Shown one piece after another: positions 37,753-50,600 of a stretch of 64,000 nt of DNA. The notes under the pieces were generated by a model, which was given only the letters and a program-made list of their open reading frames with translations, was not told the DNA's origin and searched no databases. This stretch comes from Geosiphon pyriformis (Eukaryota; Glomeromycota; Glomeromycetes; Archaeosporales; Geosiphonaceae). Position numbers and translations under genes: made by a program. Location of the stretch: assembly GCA_016748015.1 (NCBI GenBank), contig JAAOMT010000263.1, positions 7,899 to 71,898 of the forward strand, in the 5' to 3' direction. Position 1 is the first letter of the stretch; each line of letters starts with the position of its first letter.

Positions 37753-38460
37753 GGGTAAAATATAAGAATTTTAAAAGGATTTATAACTCTATATATTTCG
37801 ATAAAGATCTTTTTCTAGCTTGAAATCCAGAGTTTTAGTATGTATGTTTTAATATTTGACTTTTCAATAGAGAAACTACTTTATCGTCACAATCAATTAG
37901 TTATAGCATGCACAGTATTGTTTATAAAAAGAATCTAGCTATTTTCAAAACCATTTAAGTTCGGTACGACAAGAGCCCACTTACCAATACCAAATCTTGT
38001 TTTAAAGTTATGGATCATAAGGCGACTGATATGACAAAAGCTCATTTAACAAGTTAAATATTGTATTCTAAGAAATGAAACCTTTAAAAAATCGTTGTCT
38101 CAACTTTCCATTCCAAACTCTAATTATGGTTACTTCAAATAGCTAATTCGAATTTAAGGTGACCTTTTTGTTGACTGACTACCAAATGATTCATTCGCGC
38201 ATTGCGTTCAGCTGATCTCGAAATGAGCCAAAGAATTACCCGCTATTTTCAAAGAAAAACTTCACAATATCCCCAACCAGAATCGCAGGACAAAAAGGTG
38301 GATAAGTGGCGTTAACGGACTTAAAACGCTTATGCTAAAAACTTCGGGTAAAACGGTTAAGTATCCCTAGAATTAAGCTGGTTTGGATCAGTTGCCTTTG
38401 GAATTTGTTTATGAAGTTATAACAAAAGTATTTGTGGGTACGATTTGAAAATGAACATCT
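37753..38460. other. Possible decayed gene start
   Basis: A short frame from the ATG at 38224 reads MSQRITRYFQRKTSQYPQPE and stops after 30 codons. Downstream a plus-strand frame gives LKTLMLKTSGKTVKYP and LDQLPLEFVYEVITKVFVGT, broken by stops. Base composition is richer in G+C than the surroundings. This may be a relic of an unidentified gene; no family can be named. Confidence 0.2.
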
Positions 38461-41160
38461 ATCATTTATGAGCAGACACAATCTTATAAAATTGATAAAT
38501 TTCACTATGAATGAATTTTTTTTGCTAAATTCAAAAACTATCTATGTATAAATTGGAATTATTTTCGTTATGAAACATTTAATAGGAATGCCTTGAATTT
38601 TGTATCATGAATAAGCTTAATCAAGACTAAATCATTTTTAAAAAATGAAGCACAATTTTTTTGGTTTTAAAATATTCTAATTATTATCATTGAAAGGAAT
38701 TTATTTAATTTTTTGTAATATAGTCTTTTCAATCTTTGAAGACCCTTCTTTATCGAATTATTAAAATATTTTGTTTTAGATATAAATTCTCTATTAAAGA
38801 AAACTTGTAATACAACTTTTGGAAAATAAAGTTGCTTAAATCAATTTAAAATTCTGAAAATTATAAATATTTGACATTAAGTAGATATAATATTTATTTA
38901 AATAAAATCTCTTATAAGCAAATTTTTATGGAATTTTATTATTCTTATGCCAAATCTTTTTGCCTTTAAGTTTTAACAGAAATAAATTATAAGAAAATAT
39001 ATTAGCTGAAAAAATTTGGGATTAAAAATTTGTTACAGTTATAATAAACAATAAATTTAATGTAACTTCAGTATAAATTTTAAGTTTTTTACGATTTTTT
39101 ATAATATTCAATATTTATTGCATTGTATATCGATTTAAGCTTATTCTATAATTTTTTAAATCATTAAAACTCTTTCTTATTACAATTCCCTTGCTCCTTA
39201 TTTTAGAAAATTACATAATTGTAACAAGCAAATAGATTCTGATTGTGATTTAAAAACCTTTGTTAAAACCACATAAATTATAATAACTAATTGTACAGCT
39301 TCAATTTTACATCTTAAAATTTGGTTTAGGAAATAAGTGTTATTTAATAAGTTTAATTGTTTATTAGATATATAAATCATTGAAATAGAATTTAAGTAAA
39401 CTGTCAAGATTATTTATGCATAATAAAAATTTATTTTATAATAATTTTCAGTACAAAAGGCGATAAACCAAATTTTGCTAATTATGGTATACAATTTTTA
39501 AAATCAGAAACAGCTTTACAAAATATAATTTCATATATTCAAAACTTATTTTTTTAATTTAACAAATTTAATAAAAAATAAAATTGTTGGCATTTTTTTG
39601 TATCTTTAATTTCAAGATATATGATTATATTTATTTTATTAACATATGTTTAAAATACAATACAAATGCTGTTTTTGAAATAATTTATCAGTTTTATTTA
39701 AATGTTTGTTTTTTAGTAAATTTTTTTAAAAAACTAATAATTTGCATTTTCAAGCAAACATAAAATATTTTTAAATTTTGCTGAGAAAAATAACATTAAC
39801 TTTTTAAATTTATTTTAATTTTATCAGCTGTAATAATGTATATAAAAAATTTTATAGTTTCAATTAAATTTAGATTTTATAATTTGCATAAAAATTATCT
39901 TAACAAAATATTTTTAACACCACTTTAACATGATAATTAAATTTTTTTTATTTTTTACAAATACCAAAATATTGTCGTTAAATATTTTATATTAAACATT
40001 ATAATAATTAATTTGATGTTATGTATTAATTACTACTGTCATATATTTAGCCACTTTATTTTTAAAATTAATTTTTATTGGTTATTAACGTGATTAATAA
40101 TCTAATTGTTAACTTAATTATTGACTTAGACTAAATTATTGACTTGGTTGTTTGTTTTTTTATTAAATAAAAAACTATTGAAAATAATTAATATTTGTTG
40201 TTAAATTTTAAGTATTAATTAAAGCATAAAATTATAACAGTTTTATTATTTTTTATTAATAATCACAGACTATTTTTGAGCTTCAAATCTTTTTGAAAAA
40301 TTAGTTACTGTAAATTTGAAAACTGATATCATTAATAAAATTGTTTATATATGTTTAATTTGCTGTTTTGTTCAAAAGATTTTAATTAAATTTACAAGTG
40401 TGTTACTTTTATCTGTAATAATAATATTTAAAATTTTATTTATAAATATTGAAATAGTGTTAACTTATAATTAAATAATAAATATAAACTTTATTAAAGG
40501 TTTAAAAAAATCTTATAACTTTAATAAATACATGTTACTTACAGCTTAATTTATTGTTCATAAAGTAATTGCTATTTATGATTAAGTTCTAAGATTGTAT
40601 TTAATTAAATTAACAATATGGTTTGTTTTGTTAAATAAAAAAGTCTAAAAATAATGAAAAATGAAACAATTAATAATGTTAAAATTTTTGGTAATTTTTA
40701 ATTTTAATCTCAAAAATAATTACATAAAATACTGTTTAAATACAATATTTATTCTATTTTTACCTTTAATTTTGAATATTGTTATTATATTTTTTAAATT
40801 CAAAATAAAAATGGTTTTTTCAAAAAGTTTATTACTAAAACAAGTTTTTTGTAAAAATGTTAAAGCCAACAAAATATTTTTGATATTATCAATCAATGTT
40901 TTTTATTTCAAAACCAGATTTAATTTTTTTTATAAATTTATTAATTAGTTGCAAAAATTTGAATTTTAAGAAAATTTCTAAATATAATAAAAACAATATT
41001 GAAATGTTTTCAAAAAAGAAATAAATCAAACAATATTTGCGTTTTTTAATAAATTCAACTTGAATTTTATTAGTTGTATTGTTAAATATATTTAATCATT
41101 AAATTACTATAAAAAATTTAAATAAACCAAAATTTTCTAAAATATTTATTTTTGATACTA
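38461..41160. other. A+T-rich stretch, no gene recognised
   Basis: Dense A+T with stops throughout. The part around 40080-40420 resembles, in reverse complement, the A+T block at about 31600-32000. Confidence 0.5.
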
Positions 41161-41167
41161 AAAAATA

Positions 41168-41760
41168 TACTGGTGTATTGTTGTGGAGTTATGTCCAAAA
41201 ATTTTTGTGATTTGAGCGGCATTTATGAATTTTTTGCTTATCAAACTCTTCTTTTTTTTATAATTTTGTTTAGCTGTGTATGAATAGATGTCATTTTTTA
41301 TAAGAGAATTATAATGCTGTTGAATCACAAAAAGCAAAAAAACATCTCAAAAAAAGGAGAAACTTGAAATCTTGATTTTTAAAAATGGTTACACATGCAA
41401 ATTGGATGTTACTTTTTGGGTTACTGTACAGCAACATGTAAAATTTTCCCTTTAACAATTAAATTGGGAATAAAATTATTTTAACAAAATTATTTTCTAA
41501 TCAAGATTGCTCGTTTGAATAAAATAACTTTGATAAGGGTCAAGTGCAATGTTACTAAGCAAATTTGTGATGAACTAGGAGCAATAGGCTCAATGAATAC
41601 CTGACTAAGGATTCTTACAATACATGTCAATTGAAAGCAAAAATCACAAATTGACCTTTTTTCATACTTTGAGCATGGCTCGTCAACTTTTAAAGATAAT
41701 AAATCTTCATTACGAAACTTGATAAAAGCTAAATAAATAAGATTTTAAGAGAAATAATAC
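41168..41760 (+). mobile_element. Tc1/mariner-like element relic, 5' part
   Basis: It opens after a TA with CTGGTGTATTGTTGTGGAG then TTATGTCCAAAAATTTTTG, a typical style of Tc1-like terminal repeat. Plus-strand frames then give TSQKKEKLEILIFKNGYTCK, resembling the first helix-turn-helix of Tc1-type transposases, and from about 41500 LIKIARLNKITLIRV and VTKQICDELGAIG, resembling the second. Stops and frame changes interrupt it; the DDE/D catalytic part and the far terminal repeat were not found. The call depends on motif resemblance. Confidence 0.5.
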
Positions 41761-42318
41761 TTTTTTTGTTTTCAAAAATAAACTTGATCAGGATATTTCT
41801 ACATATCTTTTTAAATTTTAAACAAGAAAATAGCAACGAATTTGATATAGGTTAGGTTTTATCGAATATTCGAGAAATGGGCCATTAGTAACTTTTGCTG
41901 CGGCCAATTATCAAGTGATACATTTTCACTTTATCGAAGGATCAAGTTTTTTTTAACTTGAATGATGGATAAATTTCAAAATTACAATAAGATTTTGGGT
42001 AACAAATAGGTCTGAATTTTCCTTCGAATTTACACCTAATTCAACATTAATATTTGTACTTATCGTTTTAAATCAAAATCAACTTCGAAAGTAGAGAATG
42101 CGTAGTGTTTGAAGATTTCAAATGAATATTATTTGAAATTGTCAAAGAGGAAATTCTTGAAGAACAAATATTGTTATTTACTTTCTTTTAGTTAGCTTTA
42201 ATCAAATCAAAACGCTTATGATTTATTTGGAAGTTCTTAATATCTCCTTTTCCTCAGAGAAGCGAATCCCAAAATAGTTTAAAGAAACTATACTTGCAAT
42301 GAATGGTTTGTGTTTAAA

Positions 42319-42400
42319 AATATTAGATAATGACATACAATTTTACCATAAAATAAAAGTATAAAAATAATGGTAAAATTGTATGTCATTGCCAAATATT
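42319..42400. repeat. Long hairpin (21-bp perfect stem, extended to about 31 bp)
   Basis: The arm 42329-42349 (AATGACATACAATTTTACC then AT) is the exact reverse complement of 42370-42390, with a 20-base loop. Beyond a 4-base imperfect patch the stem continues for six pairs (AATATT at 42319-42324 and 42395-42400). It could be a folded transcript, a small foldback element or a remnant of an inverted duplication. Confidence 0.85.
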
Positions 42401-45370
42401 ATTATCAATTTATTAATGAGATACATGCCTTTGGTAACGCTAATATTGGGATAAAAATATACTATAGATTTCTTAAATTTTTTACATGGTTATTCGAATT
42501 TCAAACAAATAGATTGTCATTTTTATCGTTATAAATTTTTATAATTAATATAAGAATCATGATAAAAAACATATTCAAATTTTTCAAAGTATTTTTTATA
42601 TAGAGAAATGCTTACATTATTACATAAAAATTGTTTTAATTTTAAGCAAGAGTAAATAAAATTGGTGCGAAACAATTAAATAAAAAAAGATCTTATTTTT
42701 GCAATTTTTGTAAATAATTTTTTTTAATTAATTCTAAATATATTGTGCCAAAACATTGCATAATTTAATAATAAAAGCAAGTTAATGAAACTAATCAAAA
42801 ATATTCCAACTTGTTGTTTGCCAAAAAAAAGACAATCAAAAAATGGTATTGTGATATAAATGCAAAAAAAAATTGGATTCAAATTTTAATAATTTTATAA
42901 ACTTGTTCAATAAAGCAGAAGAATGTTTTATTTGGTTAATTTTTAATAAAACCAATATATTTGATATTATTCAAAAAGATTGAAAATACAAAGTCTTTAA
43001 AATCAAGTTATCTTTTTTTAAATTATTTATTTAATTTATAAAAATAATTTCTGTATTAATTCTGCAACATCATATTTTTTTATTGTTATGTTGTTTAAAT
43101 AATTTTTTTGCCCACAAAACTCAGTTTTAAATATCAATAAACCAAATATGAGATTTTTAGAATCATATTTTTGTTTGAAAAAAAAACAAAACAATCAAAG
43201 CTCAAACTTTGTATGTGAAAATCTTTTAAGAAAGTTAAAATAAAACCTATTTAAAAAAATATTCAATTTTTAATTATTCAAATAATAAAATCAGATTACT
43301 TATATTAAAGAGAAAATCTTGAATTAATTCAATTTCTTATAAAATACTTAAAATGTTTTTATTTGAAAAATTACTATGAAAAATTCTTTGATGATCTTTT
43401 TTTACATTTTCATACTAAAAATTTTTGTGAAAACTAGTTTCTCATTTCAGAAAAAAAAACTTTGTTAAATTGAGTATTTAGCCTTTTAAGTGCATTATGC
43501 ATAATTTTCATTTTGAAACAAAATTATTACTTAATTTCATAAAAAACATTAATTTCATTTAAATTTAGCCTACAAATGAGTCTAACGGTTTTTTTTTTAG
43601 CATGGCCATCATTTATTAATTTCAAAGTAGATTCTCTGATGAAAAAATACCCAACCGGAAAGTCAATATATGGTGAACCAAACGCGTGATCGGTATATCT
43701 TAAATACTTTATCATTGATTTAATTTCCAATTGGTTAAAAATTTCCCATCGTGGATTATCAAATCATCAATAATGACCAAAATGGGTAGATTTATCATGA
43801 TAACTGATAAACAGGAATTTGAAAATGATGATTAACTATGCATGGCATCGGACACTAACAATCGAGTCGGCCGTTCAAGTTGTACTGAACGAACAAATCA
43901 TCAATCAGTTGTCCATCTAATTATAAATTATTCCATGCTATTCTTTTAAAATCGGCCGAAATATTTACCGTAAAATTCAGCCATTTAATTGAAAGCTTAT
44001 TTATTTATTCCCATTGGCAAAAGTAAAAAGCCTGATTTAACATTTCTTTGGTCAGCATTTCGAAATATTTCAAGTAATTAGCCACCAACTCCTTTGAGTT
44101 TGATGTCATATTTTTTTTACTATTGTAAAAGCATGAACATATTGAAATAATTATATCCGAGAATTTTAAGTAAAGGTAACACTTTTCTTTTGCTTGAATC
44201 TCTTAAAACTTGATTTTTGTTCATTTTCATTAATTTTTAACTATATAGAAATTAAAAACATTAAATACTTTCAGCTCCAAATTTGAAATTAAAGCTTTTA
44301 TTCCTTGTTGTTTTAAATTTACTTTTCTTTTAAATTATCAGTCATAATTTTGGAAGCTTAAGATCGGTTATGTAACGTGGGAAAGATGGAACAAATCACA
44401 AATTAGGTACTCGCCACTGCAAAGAAAAATTTAGCATTATAGCCACCTGAGTATTTAAACTTACCATCAATGGGATAGCTTAAAAATGTAAAATTAAGAA
44501 ATTTTTTTTATTTTTATAGGTTTTTGATTACTTCAAATGCTAAATATTTAAAATCGGATATTACATTGTGGCACTTTAAATTTTAATAGAAAATTTAAAA
44601 TATGCTTCACAAGATCCTTTTCGTTGTCGTTTCTTCCTAAAAGTATTCACATGCATGCAAAGAATTTTTAAACAAAAAAATAATCGCGACACAAAAACTG
44701 TCGAAGGTACCACGTTTAGTCTTTTTTGAGTTTTTAAAAAAAGGATCACCAATACATTAAGCTAACCAGAAAAAAAATATAAACCATACTTTTCTGCTCT
44801 CTACAAAAACAGTGATTGAGAAAAGTCTTATAGTGTAATAAAAGAAGAGATTTGAGGAAAGCATTCAATTTATTCACTGAACCTTTCTGAAATCTTTCAC
44901 TTTGAAAATCTTATTTAACATCCAAAAAAAGTTATTCTGACAAACAAAAACCCAAATTTGTTCAATTTGCGGTATTTAAGAAGTTTTATATAATTATCCT
45001 TATTACTCTCTACCATAGATTTCCCGCCCATTCTTTTTTACTTGTTAAGATTAAACCCCCTTATTCAACATCAACATAAACCATCACCTCATCAAGCAAA
45101 AAAAAAACAAACATATTTTTTACGGTTACTTATTTGTTTTACATAAAACACACCTCTTTCTGATCAACCAACAATTTAAAAACGGTTTCTTTGCAAAATT
45201 CAGTTTTTGTTTTCTAAAAGAAACAATTTTTTTTTTGCAAATTCTTATAATTTTTTTGTCCATCTTTTTAAGGAATTGCTTTTCTTCAATATCCAGCTTT
45301 TTATATATTTCATTTTTTGTTACGTATTTATTAAGTAAAATCAAGGTTGGAAATTTTCTCCTTATGAAAT
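42401..45370. other. Intergenic region, includes 5' flank of the transcription factor gene
   Basis: No complete gene seen. A minus-strand frame at 43527-43760 is listed separately. From about 44980 to 45370 the plus strand is rich in C and T with CCCCCTT and is the likely promoter and leader of the gene at 45371. Confidence 0.45.
43527..43760 (-). pseudogene. Exon-like coding remnant, unknown family
   Basis: The open frame reads RWEIFNQLEIKSMIKYLR, then YTDHAFGSPYIDFPVGYFF and ends FYEIK. Composition is protein-like, but there is no convincing start codon and TGA codons lie just upstream in frame. It may be a last exon left over from a degraded gene. Confidence 0.25.
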
Positions 45371-47620
45371 ATGAACCAACAACAACAACAACAACAACAA
45401 CAACAGCAACAACAACAACGTGCAATGAATTGGGTTTGGACCGACGACCCACTCTCTAATAGAAGACAAAGAGTTCCCATCGCATGTACATTTTGTCGTC
45501 AACGTAAAATTAGATGTGATGGGAAATCGACTTGTTCAAACTGTGAAAGAATTCGTATAGAATGTATTTATCGTCCAATAAGCAAAAAAAAGCTCGAAAC
45601 AAATCTTTTCACCTCAATCGACTCTTCCGATTCTCATCATCAACCACCACCACCACCACCACCACCACTACCACTACCATTATCACTACCACCACCACAA
45701 TCATCATCATCATCATCGTCATCATCATTACAGTCAAGAAATGAACTCCAACAACAAATTGTTGAATTGCCAATAACCCCAGCCTTCAAACGAAAGAGAA
45801 TTGAAGTTGAACCGTTACAAGATTATTGTCAAATTGTAAGCCAAGCAACTGAAGAAGTAAATATTAATAATAATATTTTTCATACTATTCCACAACCTCA
45901 ACAAAGGTCTTCAAGTTCCTCTTCCTCTACTGTTTCTCCTTGGCTCCAACATCAATTTCCGGTTTTTGCAAAACCTGAGGCAATAATCCCAAAGTTTCTG
46001 GTAGATTCGAATTCTGTTCCATTGATTATCGCTGAGAATTTGTTGCAAGCTTACTGGGAAAATGTTCATCCTTATGTACCTATTATTGACAAAAATGAAT
46101 TTCTTCAACAATTTCAAAATGAACATGACCCTCCTTCTCCATTGCTCCTCAATGCAATCTATGCCGTAGCAGCTGGGTTCACAGAATATGCAAGTGAACG
46201 TCTGATTTATTTCCAAAGAGCAGGATCTTTACTCGATAATTTTCTTGATACACCCCGAATGTCTACAGTTTCTGCGCTCATTCTTATGTGTATTTATCAA
46301 CAACAATATCATGATCAACAACAGCATTCAGATTATGATCAAGGTAAAAATAATTTCGGATTTTTCCGTAGCTGGATGTATATAAAAATTGCGGTTGGAA
46401 TGGCCCTTGAACTTGATCTGAATAAGGATTGTCAAGACACCACCACTCACCAAAAAGAAACTAGAAGAAAGCTATGGTGGTCTTTATTCATGCTAGACGT
46501 TTTAATCTGCCATATTTCGGGAAAACCAAGCAATATCGATCAAGAGCAATGTAATCTTGATGAACCTTCAAGTGAAGAAATTCCCGATTTTGTGAAACAA
46601 ATTAGATTCTCTCGGGCACTTCATCGATTGTTAAAAATCGAAATCTCATCACCAAAAAGAAATTCCTTCTACTTTGATCGGAATACAAATAACCCCAACT
46701 TCGATGATGAAATAACACCTTGGCTATTACAATTGCCTAGCCATTTGAACTCATTGACATATGACAACTCTGTACAATCCCCTAACCAATTGCATTTCCA
46801 TATGCTTTACCATACGTTTACAATTCTTTTGCATCAACGAAATATCAGGACTTCTTTAGAGTCCCTTCGAAAGTGTACAACAGCAGCGATCCACATAAAT
46901 GATCTTGCTGATCAAATTACACGGCGAAACGGCGCACCATTCAGAGGTTTTTTAAATTGCACGAAATGGTGTTTGGAGAAAGCATCTAAAATTCGGGTAG
47001 AAAATAGTGACACAGAAACTGTTCCTATAATTACCGCAGCTACTCAGCAGTCTCAGGAATCATTCAATTTTCACTCAAGTTTTTCGGCAATTGACCCGGC
47101 AAATTATTATTCCTCACCACATCCATCCCCGTCAATCATTCAGGTAGAATCAGTTGATTTACATCTTAACAACTCTCAATTTGAGATGCTCGGAAAACAT
47201 AATGATAACTCTTTGGGAATAGTAAAATTGTTTGATGATGGCTCATATTCGCCCCAATCATCTGTTGAAAATTGGCAGGGACATGAGGAAATGAACTTTC
47301 CCCAGTCTTTTGCCACAACTTTACAACACACGCAGGAATCTCATTATCGGCTTTTATCCCCAAATGATTCAGTATCAACGACCCCTCCTATTTCTGGAAC
47401 TATACCAACGAACTCTTATTTTCCACTTAACTCATCACCAATTATTCATTCTTCACCTACAACCTCACCGTTTTCTTCTCCATCGAACAATCAAACACTT
47501 AAATCTAATGTTAACACATTGGAGACCCTTTCTTTTGCCGTAGTTCGGCAACATGAGGAAGCAACTTGTGCATCTGGATACTCTAGCTTTGCTGGGTATA
47601 ATACTGACCTTGGTATTTGA
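45371..47620 (+). CDS. Zn2Cys6 fungal transcription factor
   Basis: A single open frame of 749 residues without introns. After a run of 14 Gln (3-16) comes the binuclear zinc cluster Cys39-x2-Cys42-x6-Cys49-x5-Cys55-x2-Cys58-x6-Cys65 (ACTFCRQRKIRCDGKSTCSN), which binds DNA in the Gal4 family, then KKK basic residues. Pro-rich and Ser-rich tracts follow (about 93-130). Residues of about 225-410 fit the fungal-specific regulatory domain: YWENVHPYVPIIDKNEF, FRSWMYIKIAVGMALELDL and ETRRKLWWSLFMLDVLI. The C-terminal third is Ser/Thr/Pro-rich and unstructured-looking, a likely activation region. It acts in the nucleus; target genes are unknown. Start: the first ATG, just before the CAA repeat; Met19 is an alternative that keeps the zinc cluster. 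Confidence 0.95.
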   Translation: MNQQQQQQQQQQQQQQRAMNWVWTDDPLSNRRQRVPIACTFCRQRKIRCDGKSTCSNCERIRIECIYRPISKKKLETNLFTSIDSSDSHHQPPPPPPPPLPLPLSLPPPQSSSSSSSSSLQSRNELQQQIVELPITPAFKRKRIEVEPLQDYCQIVSQATEEVNINNNIFHTIPQPQQRSSSSSSSTVSPWLQHQFPVFAKPEAIIPKFLVDSNSVPLIIAENLLQAYWENVHPYVPIIDKNEFLQQFQNEHDPPSPLLLNAIYAVAAGFTEYASERLIYFQRAGSLLDNFLDTPRMSTVSALILMCIYQQQYHDQQQHSDYDQGKNNFGFFRSWMYIKIAVGMALELDLNKDCQDTTTHQKETRRKLWWSLFMLDVLICHISGKPSNIDQEQCNLDEPSSEEIPDFVKQIRFSRALHRLLKIEISSPKRNSFYFDRNTNNPNFDDEITPWLLQLPSHLNSLTYDNSVQSPNQLHFHMLYHTFTILLHQRNIRTSLESLRKCTTAAIHINDLADQITRRNGAPFRGFLNCTKWCLEKASKIRVENSDTETVPIITAATQQSQESFNFHSSFSAIDPANYYSSPHPSPSIIQVESVDLHLNNSQFEMLGKHNDNSLGIVKLFDDGSYSPQSSVENWQGHEEMNFPQSFATTLQHTQESHYRLLSPNDSVSTTPPISGTIPTNSYFPLNSSPIIHSSPTTSPFSSPSNNQTLKSNVNTLETLSFAVVRQHEEATCASGYSSFAGYNTDLGI
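45377..45418 (+). repeat. CAA/CAG microsatellite encoding polyglutamine
   Basis: Fourteen codons, thirteen CAA and one CAG, at the start of the transcription factor. Further trinucleotide runs in the same gene (CCA at about 45643-45700, TCA at about 45701-45728) encode the Pro and Ser tracts. Such repeats vary readily in length. Confidence 0.95.
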
Positions 47621-50600
47621 CCAAATTAAAAATAAATATCTATACTATAGCAAAGGTTCTCCTGGATGTCGATACATATAAATATAGATATCATGCCTAC
47701 TTTGATTTTGGGTGGTATTCGATATTTTTGTTTCAATTTAATTCATCTATTTTTCTTCCTCTCGCTATCTCCAACTGTTATATCACCTTGGAGAGAAGTA
47801 TGAGCTAATGTACAAATCAAGTTTAGAATTCAGCCTTCTTAATTTCTGCTTACTTTGTCGGTTTGAATAATTTCTGGCAAGAATGGTTAGCGCAATAAAG
47901 AAACTTATAACATGTCACGGCAACAATTTCCTAGATAATATAATGAACAATTACCCAACATCTATCTTTAAACCGACGATCTCAAATTTTAGAATTTCCG
48001 GTATTTTTATCCTTCCTCAGCTAATTTTTCTATTGAAGCCAACATTCGGGTGATTCATATTTGCTCTAGGAGCGCAAAAAGCTGTAGGGCCGCTTGAAAT
48101 CTCGTCAACGAGACTTTAATTCTTAGACGAACGCCTCTGATCCACTTTTTCTCTTTCGCGTTGCAATGAAATTATATATCCGCTTTTTCTTTCACTTCCC
48201 CCAATACTTGTATACCTTCAATTCCCTCTTTATTCTGTCCGTGTCACCTCTGTTAATTTACAAATATTTCCTTCTGTTCTTAAAAAAGTTATTCGATTGT
48301 CAAAAATGGGTTGATTACAAACGATTCTTTTGATAAACAGCAAATAATAAGTCCTAGGTTTTGACTTAATGCGGGGTGAAAAACATAACAAGTAACCAGA
48401 CGTGGGCTCAAATTTTTTTTGCCTGGAGACTACAATTTTCGGACCCAAACTACCCTTATCCTGAACTATTTTGAACATATGTTTTCCTTTCTAAGATGGA
48501 TGGTTTTCTCAAGTTCTTATTCTATCTAAAGCTTTTAATTTAGTAGTTTCTCTTTTTTTTGGATATTTTCCTATTTCCCTTTTTTGGATTATACAATTTA
48601 AAGATTTTTCTCAAAAAATGGTGAATCATCGATTTCGAATTTCCTTTTTTCTCTCATCCCCCAAAGTATTTTGTAACCTATGTTTGTAAAGAAAAGACAC
48701 AGGTTACCATGTATTTTTTAAGTTTTTCGGAAATGAATCCTGCATGATCTAGAAAAAAAATGTAAATAAAGCCCAAAGAGACTCAAACAATATGAAGAAA
48801 GTAATGGTAAAAATAAAAAATTCACAGTTAGATTTAAATAGCAGTTGTGTTTTTTTCAAAGTTTCATGTTGAAAATTTTCTTTCCCTAAATATTTTATTG
48901 GATGCTTGAGTTTGTCTTTTCCCAAAATAATTTCAAAACTATTTTTTACAAAAGCTGTCTCATTTGATAAATCTTTCAAGACTTTGAGCTTTTAATCAAA
49001 GACTTTTTACCATCTGAGCTTGTTTGCCAATGATTTGATAATAAATGCAATTGGCTCACATTGTAGATTTCATAATATGTTGACATTTTAATTAAATTAA
49101 CCAGTTTAAAAAACTGAAAAAACTTGCTGATATTACTCTCCATATTGCTCTTTAACAACCAATTGTCACCAAAGCATTTCACATGGGTAAGTTTTTTAAT
49201 CTCTCTTAATATGTCACGAAATTTAATAATTTATCCGAATCTTTATTCAGAACTTCAATTTCTTGAAAATTAGGGTTTTCCGTCTTTCATTTCCACTTTC
49301 TCTTGAGGTGTTTTCTCGATAAGTCATCGATTTATAATATTCTTATGCCGAAATTGGGACAAAAGATTTCTGTTTTCACCATTGATCTTGGATCTACGGA
49401 AAATTCTAATTCTTTATCTTTTGTGTTTAGATTTATTTGGCTGAAATTGATAATAAACTTTATGAGCTATTTTTCTGGAGGAAGATACTTATCCGCTGAC
49501 CTTACTCGCATTAAGCCCTTTTCTACGTGATACGAGAGCCATCAAATATATCGACCTTATGGCCGTACAGCGATTTCGAGTGGCCAGCAACATTATGTAA
49601 ACACCCATATAATGAAAATACACAGTGCTCTTGGTTTATTTGAAAGTTTTGACTGTTCGTCTTTGCTGATTACATTTCACTGGTTCAAATTTTTTGAGAA
49701 CCAAGCTTTTGAACTCGCCAGATAAACAGTTCGGTACGTTTTCTATATTTATTGCAACCAAAATCATTGTAAAACGAGACATACGTTGCATGTGGAATTC
49801 AGTGAAATCCTATTAAAAAGCGAAAAACATTTACTATGCATTTAGAAGATTCGGGGGAAAAGTGTGGTACCTGTGTTTTCTTGCAGAAACTATGCTTAGA
49901 TGTTTTTGTTAATCAAACTTCTCCAGACAGTTGGTCAATTTTTCACAAGTATCGCATATCTTTTTGGTTGCAATTCCTTTTTCCTTTAAAAAAAACTTGA
50001 GTCATCATTGGTGAATTATCTTTTGCCTGCATTGCTGATCGTGCTATATCTGCGAGCTGCATATGCATGAATTTCCATTTTGAATTTTTAAAACCGAGTT
50101 TTTTCCTTTTTATCTTTCCCTTATGTCAGGCCTTTAAGTAATCGTCTTAGTCAATTTTCAAATTAGTGGCAAAAATGGCAAGTAGCCGTAACATAAATAT
50201 CATCGTTGAAGGACCAGAAAAAACTGAGTTGTCATGATAGCAAACAAAAACCAAAAGTCCTACGCCCGTACCAATGGTGATGTACAGTTAGCATGCTCAC
50301 TAGCTTTTAAGAATTCTTTAAGAATATTAATAATTCAGTAGCAGTACAATGGAAGAAGACTTCTTGCCATCAAAAAAAAAGATCTCAACGCTACAACGTG
50401 ACTGCAAATTGTAACTGAAAAGCGGGAAAAAGAAGCTGATGTTGTGCCATCTTTGGGATAGAATAAAAATCTAAAATGGTAAACAATAAGCATTCCAAAG
50501 AGAAAGCGAGTATCTTGCTCAAGTTCAACTATCGCTGGATAGTACAATTTATTACGCCACATTTTTAATACTATTTTTAGGCTATGATTGATAGATGAGA

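Noticed and set aside
45126-45452. Minus-strand frame with a polyvaline run, and plus-strand frame with polythreonine near 45369
   Set aside because: Other-frame readings of the CAA repeat at the start of the Zn2Cys6 gene.
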